DNA of 64,000 bases from Paeniglutamicibacter psychrophenolicus (GTDB lineage: Bacteria; Actinomycetota; Actinomycetes; Actinomycetales; Micrococcaceae), in the NCBI RefSeq assembly GCF_017876575.1, contig NZ_JAGIOE010000001.1, positions 806,001 through 870,000 on the forward strand. The letters run 5' to 3'. Under the pieces are notes generated by a model. That model was given only the letters and a program-made list of their open reading frames with translations, made no database searches and was not told where the DNA came from. This document shows, piece by piece, positions 51,838 to 60,515 of this stretch (position 1 is the first letter of the stretch; the number at the start of each line of letters is the position of its first letter). Both the position numbers and the translations under genes were made by a program.

Positions 51838-52710
51838 TTGAAATTCGTCACTTTCAACCACCGCGGGACGGAACACGCAGGTGTTCTGAACGAAGAGGGC
51901 ACAGGGGTGATTCCCGTGCCCGGCTCGCAGGACCTTCTCTCGCTCATCGACAACTGGACCGAGGCCGCTTCGCAGCTGGCAACGGTGACAGGCCCGGCCA
52001 TCAACCTCGCCGATGTCGAGCTGCTTGCCCCGATCCCGGTTCCCCGCCGCAACATCTTCTGCGTCGGACGCAACTACGTCGAGCACGCCAAGGAATTCGC
52101 GAACTCCGGCTACGACGCCACCGCCAGCGCCACCGCGCAGCCGGAATACCCGGTCGTGTTCACCAAAGCGCCCTCCACCGTGATCGGCACCGGAGCCGAT
52201 ATCGACCCGCACACCGGCGTCACCTCCGAGCTCGACTACGAGGCGGAACTTGGCGTCATCATCGGCATCGGGGGCCGCGGCATCAGCCGGGCCGATGCAC
52301 TGGACCACGTCTGGGGCTACACGATCATCAACGACGTCACGGCCCGCGACCTGCAAAAAGACCACAAACAGTGGTTCCTCGGCAAGAGCCTGGATACCCA
52401 CGCACCCATGGGTCCCTGGGCCGTGACCCGCGACGAGATCGGCGACGGGCCTCTGGATCTGCACTGTTCGGTCAACGGCGAAACGCGCCAGAAGGCGACC
52501 ACCGCCGACCTGATCTTCGACATCCCCACCATCATCGAAACCATCAGCGCCGGCATCACGCTGCAGCCGGGGGACATCATCGCCACCGGCACCCCCGTTG
52601 GCGTCGGCATCGGTTTCACCCCTCCACGTTTCCTGGGCACCGGGGACGTCGTCGAAATCAGCATCACCGGGCTGGGCACCCTGAGCAACCGGATCGGTGA
52701 GGGACGATGA
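51838..52710 (+). CDS. Fumarylacetoacetate hydrolase family protein
   Basis: A 290-residue FAH-fold enzyme that cuts or decarboxylates a beta-keto acid. NIFCVGRNYVEHAKEF opens the catalytic domain; LDYEAELGVIIG gives the metal-binding Glu pair, NDVTARDLQ a conserved Asp, and GDIIATGTPVGVGIGF the C-terminal hallmark. The TTG at 51838 is chosen because AAAGGGG is 7 nt upstream and the protein then begins as the family does. The next gene overlaps as ATGA. The operon partners (alpha/beta hydrolase, amidohydrolase) suggest a ring-cleavage or lactone/amide pathway. Confidence 0.87.
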   Translation: MKFVTFNHRGTEHAGVLNEEGTGVIPVPGSQDLLSLIDNWTEAASQLATVTGPAINLADVELLAPIPVPRRNIFCVGRNYVEHAKEFANSGYDATASATAQPEYPVVFTKAPSTVIGTGADIDPHTGVTSELDYEAELGVIIGIGGRGISRADALDHVWGYTIINDVTARDLQKDHKQWFLGKSLDTHAPMGPWAVTRDEIGDGPLDLHCSVNGETRQKATTADLIFDIPTIIETISAGITLQPGDIIATGTPVGVGIGFTPPRFLGTGDVVEISITGLGTLSNRIGEGR

Positions 52711-53609
52711 CGGCCACGGCCATCACCTCAGGACTGACGCTCGTTGGCTCGAAGCGGCTTTTCATCGAAACCGCCGGCACGGGGCCCGACATTGTCATGG
52801 TCCACGGCCTGGGCGGCACCACGAACTTCTTCGAACCCCTGGTCGCTTCCCTGGCCGACCGGTTCAGGGTCGCCCGATATGACTTCAATGGCCACGGGCG
52901 CTCACCGTTGGCCGAGGAACTGACGCTGGAATCCCTGGTAGCCGAGCTGGCCCTGGTCATCGAATCCCGGACTGTCTCCGGACGCGCGCACCTCGTGGGC
53001 CACTCGATGGGAACCCTCATCGTCCAGCAACTTGCATCGACCCGTCCGGACCTCGTCCAGGACGTTGTCCTCCTTGGCCCGGTCCGCGAGCAAGCCCCGG
53101 CGGCGCAGGACGCCACCCGTGCCCGCGCAGCACTGGTGCGTGACAAGGGCATGGTGGCCGTGGCAGACGCTATTGCCAACGGCGCCACCGCCGCCGAGGC
53201 AGCGATCGAGAACCCGTTGGTCAGGCCGTTCGTCCGCGAAATGCTCCTCGGCCAGGACCCGGAAGCCTACGCCCAGGCCTGCGAGGCCCTCGCGGGTGCC
53301 CGCAACCCGGACCTGTCCACCATCGAATCCCGGGTGCTGCTCCTGACCGGAAATGAGGACAAGGTCAGTACCCCGGCCGCCAACGAAGCCATGGCGGCAG
53401 AACTCGATCGGGCCGAAATGCTTGTCGCGCCGGGAACCGGACACTGGACGGTGCCGGAGGCACCCGACTTCGTCGTCGCCGCGGTGCTGGATTTCCTCGC
53501 CGACGCCCGCCGGCTGCCGACCCCGTCAAAGACTTGCGCTTGCAGCAGCGACGGGTGCACCTCGGGCCGCACAAAAACCATCACCATTCCCATTCGCAAA
53601 ATCGACTAA
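52707..53609 (+). CDS. Alpha/beta hydrolase
   Basis: A 300-residue alpha/beta hydrolase. VMVHGLGGT is the oxyanion motif, LVGHSMGTL holds the nucleophilic Ser, and GTGHWTVPEAP the catalytic His; LLLTGNEDKVSTPAANE precedes the acid. It resembles 3-oxoadipate enol-lactonase/MhpC-type enzymes. The start overlaps the FAH stop (ATGA). The last ~30 residues, with CACSSDGC and a basic end, extend past the normal fold and are unusual. Confidence 0.88.
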   Translation: MTATAITSGLTLVGSKRLFIETAGTGPDIVMVHGLGGTTNFFEPLVASLADRFRVARYDFNGHGRSPLAEELTLESLVAELALVIESRTVSGRAHLVGHSMGTLIVQQLASTRPDLVQDVVLLGPVREQAPAAQDATRARAALVRDKGMVAVADAIANGATAAEAAIENPLVRPFVREMLLGQDPEAYAQACEALAGARNPDLSTIESRVLLLTGNEDKVSTPAANEAMAAELDRAEMLVAPGTGHWTVPEAPDFVVAAVLDFLADARRLPTPSKTCACSSDGCTSGRTKTITIPIRKID

Positions 53610-53641
53610 CCCTGCCACTCCAAGATAAGGACAACGAAGTC

Positions 53642-54910
53642 ATGTCAACAATCCTCTTCACCAACGTCAATATCCTCGACAGCACCGGAGCCCAGCCCTT
53701 CCTCGGCGAAGTGCTCATCGTGGAGGAACGCATCGCGGAAGTCCGCCCCGGCACCGGCAACCTGCCGCGCGAAGGTGCACAGGTCATCGACGGCCGCGGC
53801 CAGACCCTCATGTCCGGGTTGTGTGATGCGCACACCCACTTCACCTGGAACGACGGGGACCTCAACGGGCTGGAAACCATGCAGGTCGAAGAACACCTGC
53901 TCCACACCGTCCAATCCGCCAAGGCCTACATCGACTACGGCTACACGATGTGTTTCGGCGCCGCCAGCGCCAAGAAGCGCCTTGACGTCGTGGTCCGCAA
54001 CGCCATCAACGCCGGCGATATTCCCGGCCCCCGGTACCTGGCCAACGGGCAGGAAGTCGCCACCACCGCCGGCGACCTCGTCCCCGGCATCACCCAGATC
54101 GCCGACGGGGTCGAGGAGATGCGCAAGGTAGTCCGCGAAACCATTGGACTGGGCGTGGACCAGATCAAGCTAAGCATCTCCGGCGAGGAAATCACCGGTT
54201 CCAAGGCCGCCACCGACACCTACATCACCGAAGAGGAACTCCAGGTCGCCGTCGATGAGGCCCACCGCCGCCACGTGCGGGTCTGCACCCATGCCCGGAG
54301 CCGCGATTCGGTCATCATCTCCTTGAAGACCGGCGTGGACATGATCTACCACGCCTCCTACATCGACGACGAGGGCATGGACATGCTCGAGGCCGCCAAG
54401 GACCGTGTCTTTGTGGCCCCGGCCATCAACTGGCTGGTCGCCACGCTCCATGACGCCGAGGCCTTCGGCTACTCGCATGAGGCCGCAGAACAAGCCGGCT
54501 ACGCCCGCGAACTCGACATCGCCGTCAAGGCCATCCGGGAGATGCGCCGCCGCGGAATCCGTGTCCTGCCGGGAGGGGACTACGGATTCGCTTGGACCCC
54601 GCGGGGCACCTACGCCCGGGACCTGGACCACTTCGTCAAGCTCTTCGGCTACACCGAAATGGAAGCCATCATCGCCGCCACCGCCCTGGGTGGGGAACTG
54701 TTCCAAAAGCCCAACGAACTCGGCAAGGTCCTGCCCGGCTTCTACGCCGACCTGATCCTGGTCGACGGCAACCCGCTCGAAGACATCACCATCCTGCAGG
54801 ACCTCACCAAGCTCACTGCAGTCATGAAAAACGGTGAGTTCCACCGCGAACCGGTGGACCACGTCGTCTCGAACCCGGAAACCGCCGACCTGGCCATGTC
54901 CCGGAACTGA
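53642..54910 (+). CDS. Metal-dependent amidohydrolase (imidazolonepropionase-like)
   Basis: A 422-residue amidohydrolase-superfamily enzyme. DAHTHFTW carries the first two metal His ligands, the Lys of QIKLSISGEE bridges the metals, HARSR and YHAS the other His ligands, and LPGGDYGFAW the catalytic Asp. Similar enzymes are proline dipeptidases and imidazolonepropionase-like hydrolases; the substrate here is probably an amide or ester feeding the FAH pathway. ATG 53642 follows the hydrolase gene by 32 nt with AAGGAC upstream. Last gene of the operon. Confidence 0.88.
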   Translation: MSTILFTNVNILDSTGAQPFLGEVLIVEERIAEVRPGTGNLPREGAQVIDGRGQTLMSGLCDAHTHFTWNDGDLNGLETMQVEEHLLHTVQSAKAYIDYGYTMCFGAASAKKRLDVVVRNAINAGDIPGPRYLANGQEVATTAGDLVPGITQIADGVEEMRKVVRETIGLGVDQIKLSISGEEITGSKAATDTYITEEELQVAVDEAHRRHVRVCTHARSRDSVIISLKTGVDMIYHASYIDDEGMDMLEAAKDRVFVAPAINWLVATLHDAEAFGYSHEAAEQAGYARELDIAVKAIREMRRRGIRVLPGGDYGFAWTPRGTYARDLDHFVKLFGYTEMEAIIAATALGGELFQKPNELGKVLPGFYADLILVDGNPLEDITILQDLTKLTAVMKNGEFHREPVDHVVSNPETADLAMSRN

Positions 54911-54917
54911 TGGGTTT

Positions 54918-54952
54918 GCGTACGGCTCCGGCCTTTGGCCGGAGCCGTACGC
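54918..54952 (+). terminator. Terminator-like hairpin after the amidohydrolase gene
   Basis: A perfect 16-bp stem (54918-54933 with 54937-54952) and TTT loop, 7 nt after the stop; no downstream T-run. Confidence 0.8.
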
Positions 54953-55097
54953 ATGGTCCGCAAGTAGACGCTCCTACACGAATCCCCAATAACAGGCCCT
55001 CGACCTCATGCACGGTGGGTTCCTTTGACGTGGAGAGGCGCCGCGTCATGCTGCGTCAAAAAGGAATGGGCGCGGCTGCCGCCCCGTTGAACCCTGC

Positions 55098-55739
55098 ATG
55101 ACTACCATCGGAATCATCGGAGCAGGGCACATCGGATCGCAGATCGCACGCAAGGCCGTGCAGCTGGGATACGACGTGGTCATCGGCAACTCGCGCGGGC
55201 CGGAAACCCTCGCGGAACTGGTGGCCGAACTGGGGCCGCGCGCACGCGCGGCCACCGCGGCACAGGCGGGGGAGGCGGCCGACTTTGCCGTCGTGACCAT
55301 CCCGCTGAAGAACTACAAGGCTCTACCCGCCCAAACGCTGGCGGGCAAGGTCGTGATCGACACCATCAACTACTACTGGGAGCGTGACGGCCACATCGAC
55401 GCGCTGGATGGGGGCGTGGCCACGACCTCGGGCCTGGTCCAGGAGCACCTGGCCGACTCGAAGGTCGCCAAGGGCTTCAACCACATCCTCGCGGCGGACA
55501 TCGCCACCACAGGTTCGGCGGCCTGCACCGAGAACCGCAGGGCGCTGGCCACGGCCAGCGACCACGAGGACGCCGCGGCGTTGGTGACCCGGCTGTACGA
55601 AGAATTCGGGTTCGACACCGTGCAGATCGGCCCGCTGGCCGAGAGCTGGCGGGTGGAACGCGACCGCCCGGCCTACGGGGTGCGGCAGAATGCGGCAGAG
55701 CTGAAAGCGAACCTGGCCAAGGCCCAGCGGGTCGTATAG
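55098..55739 (+). CDS. NADP-binding oxidoreductase (F420 reductase-like)
   Basis: A 213-residue Rossmann protein of the NADP-dependent oxidoreductase/F420 reductase-like family. MTTIGIIGAGHIGSQIARKAVQLGYDVVIGNSRGP is the nucleotide-binding turn with the Asn-Ser-Arg that reads NADPH phosphate; VVTIPLKNY and KVVIDTINYYWERDG are further family positions. The substrate may be F420 or an enzyme-bound ketone; family annotation is uncertain. No good ribosome binding site or -10 is evident upstream of ATG 55098. Confidence 0.85.
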   Translation: MTTIGIIGAGHIGSQIARKAVQLGYDVVIGNSRGPETLAELVAELGPRARAATAAQAGEAADFAVVTIPLKNYKALPAQTLAGKVVIDTINYYWERDGHIDALDGGVATTSGLVQEHLADSKVAKGFNHILAADIATTGSAACTENRRALATASDHEDAAALVTRLYEEFGFDTVQIGPLAESWRVERDRPAYGVRQNAAELKANLAKAQRVV

Positions 55740-55918
55740 AGGGCTCCGCCATCCGTTGGAAGGCTCCCCAGATTGCCCAGCGGGCACGTTGATGCCCGAT
55801 CATGGCTGGAAGGGATATGCCGGGCGGAGCCACCTGCCAGACTTCATCCGTGCCTCCGCACGCGGATATCCACAACAGAGCTCAAGCTTCCCCATGACAG
55901 TTGGCCACCGCGGCACTA

Positions 55919-55966
55919 TGGACATTCCGGATGTCCATTGTGGTTCGTAGGGGGCACCGGATGCCC
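55919..55966. promoter_or_regulatory. Pair of operator-like palindromes upstream of a small cassette
   Basis: TGGACAT-TCCGG-ATGTCCA (55919-55937) and GGGCA-CCGGA-TGCCC (55952-55966) are inverted repeats sharing CCGGATG, 31 bp centre to centre. They lie about 60-100 bp before the hypothetical gene at 56025. Confidence 0.5.
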
Positions 55967-56024
55967 AATCCATGAAGGATAGGCTGCCTGGCGGCAGACT
56001 GGTATCGCCGGAGTACGGAGGTGG

Positions 56025-56456
56025 ATGAGGGTGTGGCGACGAAAGTGGTGGTCGAATTTTGCGGCCGGAGTGGGGGGCGCAACGTTAGGGGCGGTGTTTG
56101 GCCGCCTGTTGCCCCCGTTTGTTCTCGATGACCCATTCTGGCGTTCGTTCTGGGTCAGCCCCGCCGTCGGTGGATTGGCTGCAGTTGCGGCTGCAGGCAT
56201 TGCATTTGGTGCCGCCTGGCAGACGGTCCGCGCATCCAGCAGGGGAGCCCGGAGGCAGGAGTGGTGGTACCGGGCAGAGTGGGCACTGAACTTGGCCGTC
56301 GCTGATGAGGGGAAGGCGCGGGATGTAGGAATTCGAGTTCTGGAAGTCCTCAATAAGGAAGCGACTGAGACGGAGGCGCAGATACTCGAGATGGTTACCG
56401 CAATATATTTTGTGCCGCAGGAAGTTGCTGAAGAGGCCGATGGATTCCCGGACTGA
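56025..56456 (+). CDS. Hypothetical membrane protein
   Basis: A 143-residue protein with two N-terminal hydrophobic helices (residues ~12-30 and ~45-65) separated by FVLDDPFWRSFWVS, and a charged helical C-terminal half. ATG 56025 has GGAGGTGG directly upstream. No family recognised. Its coding sequence is lower in GC than the neighbouring genes, and it is followed by a second short gene of similar composition, suggesting an acquired cassette. Confidence 0.6.
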   Translation: MRVWRRKWWSNFAAGVGGATLGAVFGRLLPPFVLDDPFWRSFWVSPAVGGLAAVAAAGIAFGAAWQTVRASSRGARRQEWWYRAEWALNLAVADEGKARDVGIRVLEVLNKEATETEAQILEMVTAIYFVPQEVAEEADGFPD

Positions 56457-56499
56457 ACTATTGGACAATCGAGGTAGGAAGCTGAGGGAGGCGCCACCG

Positions 56500-56709
56500 A
56501 TGCGTGACACAGGTAAGAAATCGAGTATTTATGACTTGCCACGGCACCTGCCCTCGGGTAGTGGCCTGCTGAAGCGGATTGCTGAAGGGAAGGCCGACCC
56601 GATCACTGACTCGCAACGGGCGGGCGCCGCACGCATTCGCATTGCCAATGACAAGAAGCGAGGCGTGAAGTCGCCGCAGTGGCTTGTTGATCTGGCAAAG
56701 AATGCATGA
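56500..56709 (+). CDS. Hypothetical small basic protein
   Basis: A 69-residue protein (begins MRDTGKKSSIYDLPRHL) with a basic helical C-terminus ending WLVDLAKNA. GAGGGAGG lies 9 nt before ATG 56500, which decides this start; an in-frame ATG at 56440 would overlap the previous gene and add 20 residues. No family recognised. It probably shares an operon with 56025-56456; a strong hairpin follows. Confidence 0.55.
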   Translation: MRDTGKKSSIYDLPRHLPSGSGLLKRIAEGKADPITDSQRAGAARIRIANDKKRGVKSPQWLVDLAKNA

Positions 56710-57163
56710 TTGCCAAGACAGATGGCGTTTGACTGTTCGGGGTTGACGTTTCAGCATGTGGAGGGGATTCTTGCCGGCCCCGTGGACATCTCCACGGGGC
56801 CGGGGCGCTGTAGAAGGTGCCGAGCAATTTTCGTTCACCAAGCCCGTCTGCGCGGCGTCACTCGCATCCGGGTGCCCGAGCACGGGCACATGACCAAGGC
56901 ACCATTTTGAACGTGGCCCTGTGCGGGGTGTTGGCCAGGATTGAGCCGAGATTCGTGAGGGGCCGATGCTGACTACCAGCCATCCGGACGGCGCGTGCGG
57001 AGAGCTTCACCTCAGTGGAGTGACCGTTGCTGCGGGCACGATGCGGCTCCCGTTCACCAATTTCATGTCGGCCTTTGTGCCGCCCCGGCATACGCACCAT
57101 GCGGGCGCAAAGGCCTGCCCAGTGCCTACGAGTGCCTGCATCGCGGCTCGTTGGCACGTGGAG
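56710..57163. other. Gene-free stretch after the small cassette
   Basis: 454 bp in which no frame looks real. It holds the hairpin at 56774-56803; nothing else of note was seen. Confidence 0.4.
56774..56803 (+). terminator. Stable hairpin after the small cassette
   Basis: A perfect 13-bp stem (56774-56786 with 56791-56803), loop CATC. No T-run on either strand, but its position 65 nt after the last stop fits a terminator. Confidence 0.6.
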
Positions 57164-57976
57164 TTATCGGGCCGACCAGCCGCCGTCCATCGCGTGGCTG
57201 GCGCCGGTCACCATGGACGCCTCGTCGCCGGCCAGCCATGCCACCAACGAGGCAACCTCCTGGGGTTCGACCAGGCGCTTGATGGCGCTTTCGGTCAGCA
57301 TGATCCTGGCCAGCACCTCGGATTCGGGGATGGAATGGACCCGCGCCTGGTCCGCCAATTGCTTCTCCACCAGCGGGGTCCGGACGTACCCGGGGTTGAC
57401 GCAATTGCTGGTCACCCCATGCTCGCCGCCCTCGAGCGCGGTGACCTTGGACAGCCCCTCGAGCCCGTGCTTGGCCGTCACGTAGGCGGACTTGAACGGG
57501 GAGGCACGCAACCCGTGCACCGAGGAGACGTTGATGATCCGCCCGAACCCCTGCGCGTACATCTGCGGCAGTGCCGCGCGGATGAGCAGGAACGGGACCT
57601 CCAGCATCAGGGTCATGATCCTGCGGAACGCGGCCGGATCGAAGTCCTGGATCGGGCTGATGTGCTGGATCCCGGCATTGTTGACCAGGATGTCCACCCC
57701 GTCGAGCGCCTCGGCCAGCCGCTCGTCGGTGATGGCCACCGGATCGAGCAGGTCTACCACCCAGCTGGAGCCGCCGACTTCCGCTGCCGCCGCCTCGGCA
57801 CCGGCGGAGTCCCTGTCGGCGACGACGACGTGGGCGCCGCGGGCGGCCAGCGCCCGCACCACCGCCAGGCCGATCCCGCTGGCCCCGCCGGTGACCAGCG
57901 CCCGCCGGCCGGACAAGGACTGAAGAGCCGGTTGGAGGGCTTGCCGGGTCATCGGTCCGGATTCCTGGTTGGTCAT
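57164..57976 (-). CDS. 3-hydroxybutyrate dehydrogenase-like short-chain dehydrogenase
   Basis: A 270-residue SDR enzyme. The NAD site is TGGASGIGLAV; the catalytic Ser, Tyr and Lys are in NVSSVHG and SAYVTAKHG; IQHISPIQDFD and the LVEKQLADQA region resemble BdhA/PHB dehydrogenases, which convert D-3-hydroxybutyrate to acetoacetate. The ATG at 57974-57976 has AAGGGAAAA upstream. It is the second gene of an operon with an MFS transporter, which may import the substrate. Confidence 0.87.
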   Translation of the reverse strand: MTNQESGPMTRQALQPALQSLSGRRALVTGGASGIGLAVVRALAARGAHVVVADRDSAGAEAAAAEVGGSSWVVDLLDPVAITDERLAEALDGVDILVNNAGIQHISPIQDFDPAAFRRIMTLMLEVPFLLIRAALPQMYAQGFGRIINVSSVHGLRASPFKSAYVTAKHGLEGLSKVTALEGGEHGVTSNCVNPGYVRTPLVEKQLADQARVHSIPESEVLARIMLTESAIKRLVEPQEVASLVAWLAGDEASMVTGASHAMDGGWSAR

Positions 57977-58028
57977 GAATTTTCCCTTGTGTGGAGCATG
58001 TTGGTGCAATGTGCGGGCGTTGGGCGGC

Positions 58029-59402
58029 TCAGTTGCCGACCCTGGCGGTGTTCAGCCCGTGCTTGCGGGCATCGGCGTCGTCGATGTCCTGCAGCGAGGC
58101 ACCGCGGGTTTCCTTCAGCGTGATGACCGCGACGGCGGTGATGGCACAGGCTCCCGCCACGTAGATGGCCACCGGCAGCCACGAGCCGAAGTCCTGCAGC
58201 AGCGCTGTCGCGATGATCGGCGCCATCGAGCCGGCAATGATCGAGGTGACCTGGTAGCCCAGCGAGACCCCGGAGTAGCGCATGCGGGTGGGGAACATTT
58301 CGGCCATGATGGCCGGCTGGCCCGCATACATCAGCGCGTGGAAGCACAGGCCGATGGTGACCGCGGCAATGATGATGATGGGGTTCCGGGTGTCGAACAT
58401 CGGGAAGGCGAAGAACGCCCAGCTGGCCCCGAGCACCGCGCCGGCCAGGTAGACCGGCTTGCGGCCGAAGGCATCCGAGAGCCGGCCGACCTGCGGGATC
58501 ACGATGAAGTGGATGACGTGGGCGACCAGCAGGGCCAGCAGCAGCTGGCTGGTGTCGTAGGCGTGCACGGTCTTGAGGTACACAATCGTGAATGACACGA
58601 TCACGTAGTAGAGGATGTTCTCGGCAAAGCGCAGGCCCATGGCACCGAAGATGCCCTTGGGGTACTTCCGCACGACCTCGAGCACGCCGTAGCTGGCGGC
58701 CTTGTCGGCCTCGGCCTGGGCGCGGGCCTCGAGGAAGATCGGTGCCTCGGAAACGTGGGTGCGGATGTAGTAGCCGATGATGACGATGAACGCGGAAACC
58801 CAGAAGGCCACGCGCCAGCCCCAGGACAGGAACTGGTCGACCGGGAGGATCCAGCTCATGCCCAGCAGCACCAGGGTGGCCAGCAGGTTGCCCACCGGAA
58901 CGGCGGCCTGCGGCCAGCTGGACCAGAAGCCGCGGGATTCGTTGGGGCTGTGTTCGGCCACCAGCAGCACGGCCCCGCCCCACTCGCCGCCCACGGCGAA
59001 GCCCTGGACGAAGCGCAGGATCACCAGCAACGCCGGCGCCCAGTAGCCGATCGAGTTGAAGCCGGGCAGGCAACCCATCAGGAACGTGGCGACACCGACC
59101 ATGATGATGGTGACCTGCAGCGTGTGCTTGCGCCCGAGCCTGTCGCCGATCTGGCCGAACACGATGCCGCCCAGCGGCCGGGCGATGAAGCCCACCGCGT
59201 AGGTCAGGAACGCGGCGATGATGCCGTCCAGCTCGCTGTCGGCGTTGGGGAAGAAGAACTTGCCGAAGACCAGCGAGGCGGCGGTGGCGTAGAGGAAGAA
59301 TTCGTACCACTCCACCACCGTGCCGACCATCGAGGCGGCCACGACCTTTTTCAACCCGGACGTTGTTGCCTTCGGGACGTCTGTCAGCTTGCTGGTGCTC
59401 AT
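58029..59402 (-). CDS. MFS transporter (ShiA/ProP-like metabolite:H+ symporter)
   Basis: A 457-residue major facilitator of the metabolite:H+ symporter group. The N-terminus KKVVAASMVGTVVEWYEFFLYATAASLVFGKFFFP is typical; GQIGDRLGRKHTLQ is the loop-2 motif; ILRFVQGFAVGGEWGGAVLLVAEHSP marks helix 4. Substrates in the family are shikimate, proline, betaine, alpha-ketoglutarate and hydroxy acids; beside a 3-hydroxybutyrate dehydrogenase it may carry ketone-body-like acids. The ATG at 59400-59402 has CGGAG upstream. Divergent from the LysR gene. Confidence 0.9.
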   Translation of the reverse strand: MSTSKLTDVPKATTSGLKKVVAASMVGTVVEWYEFFLYATAASLVFGKFFFPNADSELDGIIAAFLTYAVGFIARPLGGIVFGQIGDRLGRKHTLQVTIIMVGVATFLMGCLPGFNSIGYWAPALLVILRFVQGFAVGGEWGGAVLLVAEHSPNESRGFWSSWPQAAVPVGNLLATLVLLGMSWILPVDQFLSWGWRVAFWVSAFIVIIGYYIRTHVSEAPIFLEARAQAEADKAASYGVLEVVRKYPKGIFGAMGLRFAENILYYVIVSFTIVYLKTVHAYDTSQLLLALLVAHVIHFIVIPQVGRLSDAFGRKPVYLAGAVLGASWAFFAFPMFDTRNPIIIIAAVTIGLCFHALMYAGQPAIMAEMFPTRMRYSGVSLGYQVTSIIAGSMAPIIATALLQDFGSWLPVAIYVAGACAITAVAVITLKETRGASLQDIDDADARKHGLNTARVGN

Positions 59403-59457
59403 CTTTGCACTCCGTTGTTCTGCAGGTGTCAGCGTTGACGCCGGCCTTGAGGGGGGA

Positions 59458-59475
59458 CTGTGTGCTGCCACACAG
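59458..59475. promoter_or_regulatory. Palindrome in the divergent MFS/LysR promoter region
   Basis: CTGTGTG-CTGC-CACACAG is a perfect 7-bp inverted repeat 56 bp from the MFS start and 83 bp from the LysR start. It is the natural candidate for a binding site of the adjacent LysR protein. Confidence 0.55.
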
Positions 59476-59557
59476 GGAAGCTTCACCCCAGTATGGACAC
59501 GGCCGATGGTGTGCATCAATGACCAGTTGCGCAGTGATCGGGTGCACAATTGCAGAT

Positions 59558-60490
59558 ATGAACCTGAAGCCTCCGGGCGCCACGGCCCCGAACCCCGATG
59601 ACCTGCTGGTCCTGCTTGCGGTGGCGCGCACCGGGCGGTTCACGACGGCCGCCGAGACCCTGGGCCTGAACCACACCACCATCTCGCGGCGGATTGCCGC
59701 GTTGGAGAAGGACCTCGGCGGCCGGACGCTGGCCCGCACCGTGGGCGGCTGGGAGCTGACGGAGCTGGGCCGGAAGGCCGTGCGGGCGGCCGAGGACGTG
59801 GAAACCGCGGTGGCCACCATCAGCGAAGGGGAAGCCGAGGCGGGCCGGATTGCCGGGGTCGTGCGCATCTCCGCCACGGATGGCTTCAGTGCGTTCATCA
59901 TCGCGCCGGCCGTGGCGCAGCTGCGCCGGAAACACCCGAACCTCAGCGTGGAGATCGTCAACGTCACCCGACGGGCGCTGCAGCACCGCTCCGGGCTGGA
60001 CCTCGAGGTGGTGGTCGGCGAGCCGCAGGTGCACCGTGCGGAGGCGATCCGGCTGGGCTACTACACGCTGGGCATGTACGCCTCCCGGCGCTACCTGGAT
60101 GACTTCGGCACGCCGGCCGGCGTCAAGGAACTGAGCGCGCACGGGCTGGTGTACTTCGTCGATTCGATGCTGCAGGTCGACGACCTGGATGCCCCGCGGC
60201 GGCTGGTCCCGGGGATGCCCGATGCGCTCAGTTCCACCAACGTCTTTGTCCAGGTCGAGGCCACGCGCGCCGGCGCCGGGATCGGCTTCCTGCCCTGCTT
60301 CATGGCCGACCGGCACCCGGATTTGGTGCGGCTGCTGCCCGGGGACTTCGCCGAACGCCTGCCGTACTGGATGGTGCTGCGTCCCGACTCGCTGCGCCAG
60401 CCCGCGGTCGCCGCGGTGGCGCAGGCGTTGCGTCGCCGGATGCTTGAAGTCGAAGACGCCCTGCTGGGCAATGAAGTGCTGGATTCCTGA
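59558..60490 (+). CDS. LysR-family regulator of the MFS/dehydrogenase operon
   Basis: A 310-residue LysR protein. DLLVLLAVARTGRFTTAAETLGLNHTTISRRIAALEKDLGGRTLARTVGGWELTELG is the DNA-binding domain, with the HTTISRRI recognition helix typical of the subgroup near amino- and hydroxy-acid genes; the rest is the ligand domain. CACAAT ends 7 nt before ATG 59558. It diverges from the MFS operon and most likely controls it. Confidence 0.88.
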   Translation: MNLKPPGATAPNPDDLLVLLAVARTGRFTTAAETLGLNHTTISRRIAALEKDLGGRTLARTVGGWELTELGRKAVRAAEDVETAVATISEGEAEAGRIAGVVRISATDGFSAFIIAPAVAQLRRKHPNLSVEIVNVTRRALQHRSGLDLEVVVGEPQVHRAEAIRLGYYTLGMYASRRYLDDFGTPAGVKELSAHGLVYFVDSMLQVDDLDAPRRLVPGMPDALSSTNVFVQVEATRAGAGIGFLPCFMADRHPDLVRLLPGDFAERLPYWMVLRPDSLRQPAVAAVAQALRRRMLEVEDALLGNEVLDS

Positions 60491-60515
60491 TGACCGTGCG
60501 GGCGACGCCGGCGGG

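Noticed and set aside
56858-57157. 99-codon open frame on the minus strand
   Set aside because: Arg/His-rich translation without motif or start signal; treated as non-coding.
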